DNA of 23,772 nt, from positions 1 to 23,772 of the IMG/VR virus record IMGVR_UViG_3300030098_003051. One strand, 5' to 3'. Positions 20,682 through 23,772 of the stretch are shown here, one piece after another. The notes beneath the pieces are model-generated. The model searched no databases. It saw only the letters and a list, made by a program, of their open reading frames with translations, and was not told the origin of the DNA. The stretch is from a virus. Position 1 is the stretch's first letter. Each line of letters begins with the position of its first letter. Made by a program: the position numbers and the translations under genes.

Positions 20682-20709
20682 TACGTATGATACGTATATT
20701 ACGTATAAC
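20682..20709. repeat. Tandem 9-bp repeat ACGTATNNN, three copies
   Basis: ACGTAT occurs at 20683, 20692 and 20701 with exact 9-base spacing. Each is part of the palindrome TACGTA, just upstream (in transcription sense) of the small membrane gene and talC. It has the look of an operator or iteron array. Confidence 0.55.
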
Positions 20710-20775
20710 GTTTAGGTTGGGAGTTAGTGGAAGTATTTAGTAATCACCCTTCGGCTTTGCCTCAGAGTTAGTAAA

Positions 20776-20792
20776 GGGAAGATTAACTTCCC
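20776..20792 (-). other. Leader hairpin downstream of phage promoter candidate
   Basis: GGGAAG/CTTCCC (6 bp, 5-base loop) lies about 35 bases after the predicted start of the transcript from 20825-20848, followed by TTTA on the minus strand. It may be a processing site or weak terminator. Confidence 0.38.
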
Positions 20793-20824
20793 CTTAACTA
20801 CAGAAAGGGAGTCCACCCTTCTCC

Positions 20825-20848
20825 TCTCCCTGTATACGTAACGACTCA
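20825..20848 (-). promoter_or_regulatory. Candidate T7-like phage RNA polymerase promoter before talC
   Basis: The minus strand reads TGAGTCGTT then ACGTATACAGGGAGA, 23 of 24 bases identical to 13952-13975. The TACAGGGAGA end matches the T7 initiation region at 9 of 10 positions. It is positioned at the very end of the terminase gene, so it would drive the small membrane gene and talC. The following transcript starts GGGAGAGGAGAAGGG, typical for a T7-type start. Confidence 0.58.
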
Positions 20849-20850
20849 AG

Positions 20851-22584
20851 CTAAACCCAGGTAGGGACTGACTTTCCAGAAGCTAAACCTCTAGATCTTT
20901 GTCTTTGGTCTTTATTCATCCCAAACACTAGATGGTTAGCTGAGTCGTGTGGGTTATCTAATGTGTCTTGAAGTATACTTTCAAACTCGTCAACTCTACG
21001 TTGGAGAATTTGTCTTTCTGCAGAGATGCTTAGAGCGTCAGTATAATACTTAACACCTTGGGCTAAACAGTCCAATCTGTCATCATGTCTAACTGCGAAC
21101 TTCTCTCTACACATTCTAGACATTTGGTAGAAGAGCATATAGAGGAGTCTTTTTTCGGAAGCTTCGTCTTTGTTTGAATGATAATCCCATTCAATGACTG
21201 ACCTGTCGACAACCAAACGATGCTGGTTAAGAACAGGCTCCAAACTATCAATGATACGATCCTCTTTCCTGACATTAGCTCTAGTCTCCTCTATATGAAT
21301 AGCTTGTTTAGTATTGATTAGATGTTTTTTAAATAATTCAGCTACTATTCCATCACCAAAGTTAGATTCAATAAGTAGAGTAGAAGCATTATATTTCTTA
21401 CAACCTTTAAGTATGTCTAACAAGGTGTTGTCACTATATCCGTCCCTGTACGCACGCATTTCATGCAAGTAGAGGAACCCATTTCGTTGCGATAAGTACG
21501 CTGCAGTCGTTTCGTCTGTGCCTCGACCCGATGGGTCAACGCTGCAAATTGTCTCTGAGTAATCATCCCATTCTCCAACAATTGACATTGGAGAGTAAAA
21601 ATAATCTCCTGGGAGACCAACTGTGGGGAGGTCTTTGATAACGTTTGAGGGGTCGGAGCACCATACGATGGATTCGGGAGCTTTAGTGGGGTTAACGCTA
21701 GTAATAATAAGGTCAGCCATTTTAAGGGGGAACTTTTCAGCGTCAGATAGAGACGTGTCAAGCATAAATTGCAACATGAAGTTGCTACGTCCCATGGACG
21801 CTTCTCTTTCAACAAGGTCATCACTATCAAATCTGTCTGGATCTGTTGTTTCCCACGGTTCAGCACCGTTATCTATGTCTTCTTGTAGTTGTGGAGCTAT
21901 TAATCCTTCGTAGTTTGTAAGTTTACGGGGATATCTTGCTGGCCAAACGAACGGACGGTAACTGCGCTCTGCCAACTTACGATAAACAGTAAAAGTAGTC
22001 TGAGGAGTCCCGAGATACATAATACGGCTATCGTCTTTCGGGGTAAGAATCGATTCTGCTTCTGTGCAAAGTTGAAGTAACTTCTCACGCATAAACTCCG
22101 TCATGGAGTTTCCAGGTACCTCTATATCGTCGAGAATCATTAAATCTGCACGGCTTCCTGTGAGCTGACCAGTGATACCCACCGACTTTACGCTTGGAGC
22201 CTGGTGAGGTGAACAGTTTACGTCGAAACTTATGCGAGACCATCTGGAATCGTCTGATTTGGGTTGAAGATGACTTAGCCATGGTGTTTCAATGATTAGT
22301 TTTTGTAAGAAGATTGACATGTTGTCTGCTCTCTCTTTAGAGGCAGAGATAATCATTATTTTCTTCTCGGCGTTATTAAAGAGTGTCCACAGAACAAAAG
22401 CACCAGTAATCCAAGATTTACCAACACCTCGAAAGGCTTGGATCTGTAGACGTTTTGGACCGTGTTGTAAATAGTCAGCTATAGAGTATTGCGCTCTAGT
22501 AGGTGGAGGTAGGTCTAACTGTTGCCATAAAGCAGTCAGAAAGACCTTAAAATCGTCCTGTAGAGCGGTTAAAGTGTCGCTCAT
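20851..22584 (-). CDS. terL: Terminase large subunit (T7 gp19-like)
   Basis: This is the packaging motor ATPase and nuclease that translocates DNA into procapsids and cuts concatemers. The 577-aa length matches T7 gp19 (586). The N-terminal ATPase has Walker A AFRGVGKS (residues 50-57), very close to the T7 AFRGIGKS, and Walker B LMILDDIE (148-155). The C-terminal RNase H-like nuclease shows SVDPSGRGTDETTAAY (about 350), LLIESNFGDGIV and DDRLDCLAQG with its acidic residues. It ends just before the phage-promoter-like motif and is preceded by the 350-aa gene. Confidence 0.97.
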   Translation of the reverse strand: MSDTLTALQDDFKVFLTALWQQLDLPPPTRAQYSIADYLQHGPKRLQIQAFRGVGKSWITGAFVLWTLFNNAEKKIMIISASKERADNMSIFLQKLIIETPWLSHLQPKSDDSRWSRISFDVNCSPHQAPSVKSVGITGQLTGSRADLMILDDIEVPGNSMTEFMREKLLQLCTEAESILTPKDDSRIMYLGTPQTTFTVYRKLAERSYRPFVWPARYPRKLTNYEGLIAPQLQEDIDNGAEPWETTDPDRFDSDDLVEREASMGRSNFMLQFMLDTSLSDAEKFPLKMADLIITSVNPTKAPESIVWCSDPSNVIKDLPTVGLPGDYFYSPMSIVGEWDDYSETICSVDPSGRGTDETTAAYLSQRNGFLYLHEMRAYRDGYSDNTLLDILKGCKKYNASTLLIESNFGDGIVAELFKKHLINTKQAIHIEETRANVRKEDRIIDSLEPVLNQHRLVVDRSVIEWDYHSNKDEASEKRLLYMLFYQMSRMCREKFAVRHDDRLDCLAQGVKYYTDALSISAERQILQRRVDEFESILQDTLDNPHDSANHLVFGMNKDQRQRSRGLASGKSVPTWV

Positions 22585-22590
22585 ATGGGT

Positions 22591-23643
22591 TTACATAGTT
22601 GATATCAAAGGACCGTCTCTAAAGCTCCTTACGTTGGACTTAACGTTGGTAAAAGTTTTAGAAGCGAATTCCTTAAGTTGTTCATTTCTTTTTATTTGTT
22701 CCTCTTTTCTTTTCTGAAATTTTATTTGTTCTTCCTTCATAGTTTCATCCCAGTTCCTAGCTCTATGAAGAGTCCGTTGTGTAACATTCACACCTGTAGC
22801 TAATTCCGTCATAGTATTTAAAGTATCTACAGCTCTTATGGGAGCATTTAGATTTGCTAATCCTCTCAGTGCTGTAGTCGATAAACTTTGAACGTTAATT
22901 AAAGGTCTAGCCGGTGGCTTTACACTGATAGCTGCAGCACCACCAGTATTTAGCTTTAAACCATTGCCGTTGACGTTGCCGTTGCTATTTAGTTTAAAAT
23001 ACTTTAATAACTTCTCTTTTATTGAGTCTGGTATTGGATTAGTGATTTTATCTGATGTACCAACGTGTCTTTTTGCAACCTCTGTTTTAGTTGTTGGAAT
23101 ATCTGCTTTTTTTACCCGTTTATCAAAATCTTTAGGAAGTTTATCCTGAGAAGAGTAATTTGGTGAAGCATCCTCAGGAAAGCTTTGCATGTATGTTTCT
23201 ACCGCAAACTTATGTTTAGGTGGGACAGCGTGTCCGTGTGTTTTTCCGCCTAGTCGATTTAACTTCTCTTTTGATTTTGTTATAGCGTCGTGTCTATTAG
23301 CTTCAAATTTTTGGTACTCTTGCTTGTTAGTGAAGGTTTTATCACCCATAGTGAACTTACCTCTTTTACCGACAAGCTCATCCCATAATTTACCCGCCTC
23401 ATTAAATACAGCTTGAGTTGGTCTATTTTTTTCAATTTGTATTTTTCGATTTGACTCAGCAACCGAGCTTCTGCCTTTATAGGTAACTCTTATCGGTTGT
23501 CCCTTTCTTTGTCTTGTTTTTAATAAAGGAACATTAGGATTTGTTTTCTTCTCTAATTTCCTAAAATCACTTAATGTTTTATCAGGGTTTTCATTTAAAA
23601 ACTTCTCAGCCCTAACGAATAACTCATTACGTTCTCTTGCCAT
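22591..23643 (-). CDS. Hypothetical late protein upstream of terminase
   Basis: This 350-aa basic protein of unknown function has a helical, Lys-rich N-terminus (RERNELFVRAEKFLNENPDK). A middle segment with a GHAVPPKHKF motif (about 138-147) recalls nuclease-type GHA/His clusters but is too little to assign. A low-complexity Asn/Gly stretch (NSNGNVNGNGLKLNTGG) follows. It ends with a charged coiled coil (MKEEQIKFQKRKEEQIKRNE, then KEFASKTFTNVKS). T7-like phages carry the small terminase near here, but at about 90 aa that protein is much smaller. Coupling with terL is likely, since the stop is 6 bases before the terL start. The U-tract of a terminator directly precedes its ATG. Confidence 0.75.
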   Translation of the reverse strand: MARERNELFVRAEKFLNENPDKTLSDFRKLEKKTNPNVPLLKTRQRKGQPIRVTYKGRSSVAESNRKIQIEKNRPTQAVFNEAGKLWDELVGKRGKFTMGDKTFTNKQEYQKFEANRHDAITKSKEKLNRLGGKTHGHAVPPKHKFAVETYMQSFPEDASPNYSSQDKLPKDFDKRVKKADIPTTKTEVAKRHVGTSDKITNPIPDSIKEKLLKYFKLNSNGNVNGNGLKLNTGGAAAISVKPPARPLINVQSLSTTALRGLANLNAPIRAVDTLNTMTELATGVNVTQRTLHRARNWDETMKEEQIKFQKRKEEQIKRNEQLKEFASKTFTNVKSNVRSFRDGPLISTM

Positions 23644-23670
23644 AAAAAAAGCCGCCCTTTCGGACGGCGG
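23644..23670 (-). terminator. Strong intrinsic terminator
   Basis: On the minus strand GCCGTCC/GGGCGGC (7 bp, one G-T pair) closes a GAAA tetraloop and is followed by seven Ts that run straight into the ATG of the 350-aa gene. This is a textbook rho-independent terminator, ending transcripts of the upstream late genes. Confidence 0.85.
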
Positions 23671-23690
23671 TTGATATTTACTTCAGGTGG

Positions 23691-23772
23691 TTAACTAATG
23701 TGAGACAGAATCAACTGTTCTCTATCAGGGATACGTCCATATGTTTGGCGCATCCATCTGAGCCAATGACTA
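23691..23772 (-). CDS. C-terminal end of an unidentified late gene (partial)
   Basis: From the window edge the minus strand is open for 26 codons, SHWLRWMRQTYGRIPDREQ then LILSHIS and TAA. The composition is protein-like with Trp, Arg and Tyr. The gene begins beyond base 23772. It is followed after 20 bases by the terminator. It cannot be identified from this fragment. Confidence 0.6.
   Translation of the reverse strand, partial: SHWLRWMRQTYGRIPDREQLILSHIS

Noticed and set aside
1-23772. CRISPR array or insertion sequence
   Set aside because: No regularly spaced repeat-spacer pattern, transposase or terminal inverted repeats were seen. The early short repeats are irregularly spaced and within genes.

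Overview
The window is part of a T7-like cyanophage genome (a podovirus of marine Prochlorococcus or Synechococcus, in the P-SSP7-type group). The evidence is a single-subunit RNA polymerase, a T7-type replication and head-gene order, and cyanobacterial auxiliary genes: psbA, hli, a TalC-type transaldolase and a class I ribonucleotide reductase. Almost every gene lies on the minus strand, so biological order runs from high to low coordinates. The only clear plus-strand gene is a tRNA-Leu.

Layout in transcription order. (1) 23772-20851: the end of an unidentified gene, a strong intrinsic terminator, a 350-aa protein of unknown function and the large terminase. (2) 20850-19849: a T7-like phage promoter candidate, a tandem 9-bp repeat, a 49-aa membrane protein and talC, which is normally the last gene in these phages. 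(3) 19848-19055: about 800 bp without a protein gene, with an opposite-strand tRNA-Leu(UAA), a terminator-like hairpin, short repeats, a likely host-type early promoter and a structured leader. It looks like the joined ends of a linear genome, so the contig is probably circularised or permuted. (4) 19036-15726: the early region of small genes (KTSC-like, ArdA-like, ribbon-helix-helix-like, a Pro/Ala-rich basic protein and several unknowns), with tRNA-Asp, tRNA-like minihelices and a hairpin after many stop codons. (5) 15684-12448: integrase and phage RNA polymerase. (6) 12447-7115: ssDNA-binding protein, endonuclease I, primase-helicase, DNA polymerase (split by an apparent 1-base frameshift) and 5'-3' exonuclease. 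(7) 7185-4177: nucleotide metabolism, with overlapping small genes, a MazG-like enzyme and NrdA and NrdB. (8) 4177-1398: a small head-region gene, portal and scaffold. (9) 1344-77: hli and psbA. The capsid and tail genes would follow to the left of base 1.

Together the genes describe a lytic programme. Early proteins probably counter or redirect the host, the phage polymerase and replisome copy the genome, and MazG, NrdA/B and TalC steer host metabolism toward dNTP supply. Hli and D1 keep photosynthesis running while heads assemble. The integrase and tRNA-Leu leave open a site-specific integration ability.

The most unusual signals are: a 9-mer (CAAGGACGC on the coding strand) that recurs in all three reading frames around the early region; two tRNA-like minihelices made of a T-arm plus a closing stem; a family of post-stop hairpins; two near-identical T7-like promoter motifs, one inside the polymerase gene; and a NrdB lacking the usual radical tyrosine.
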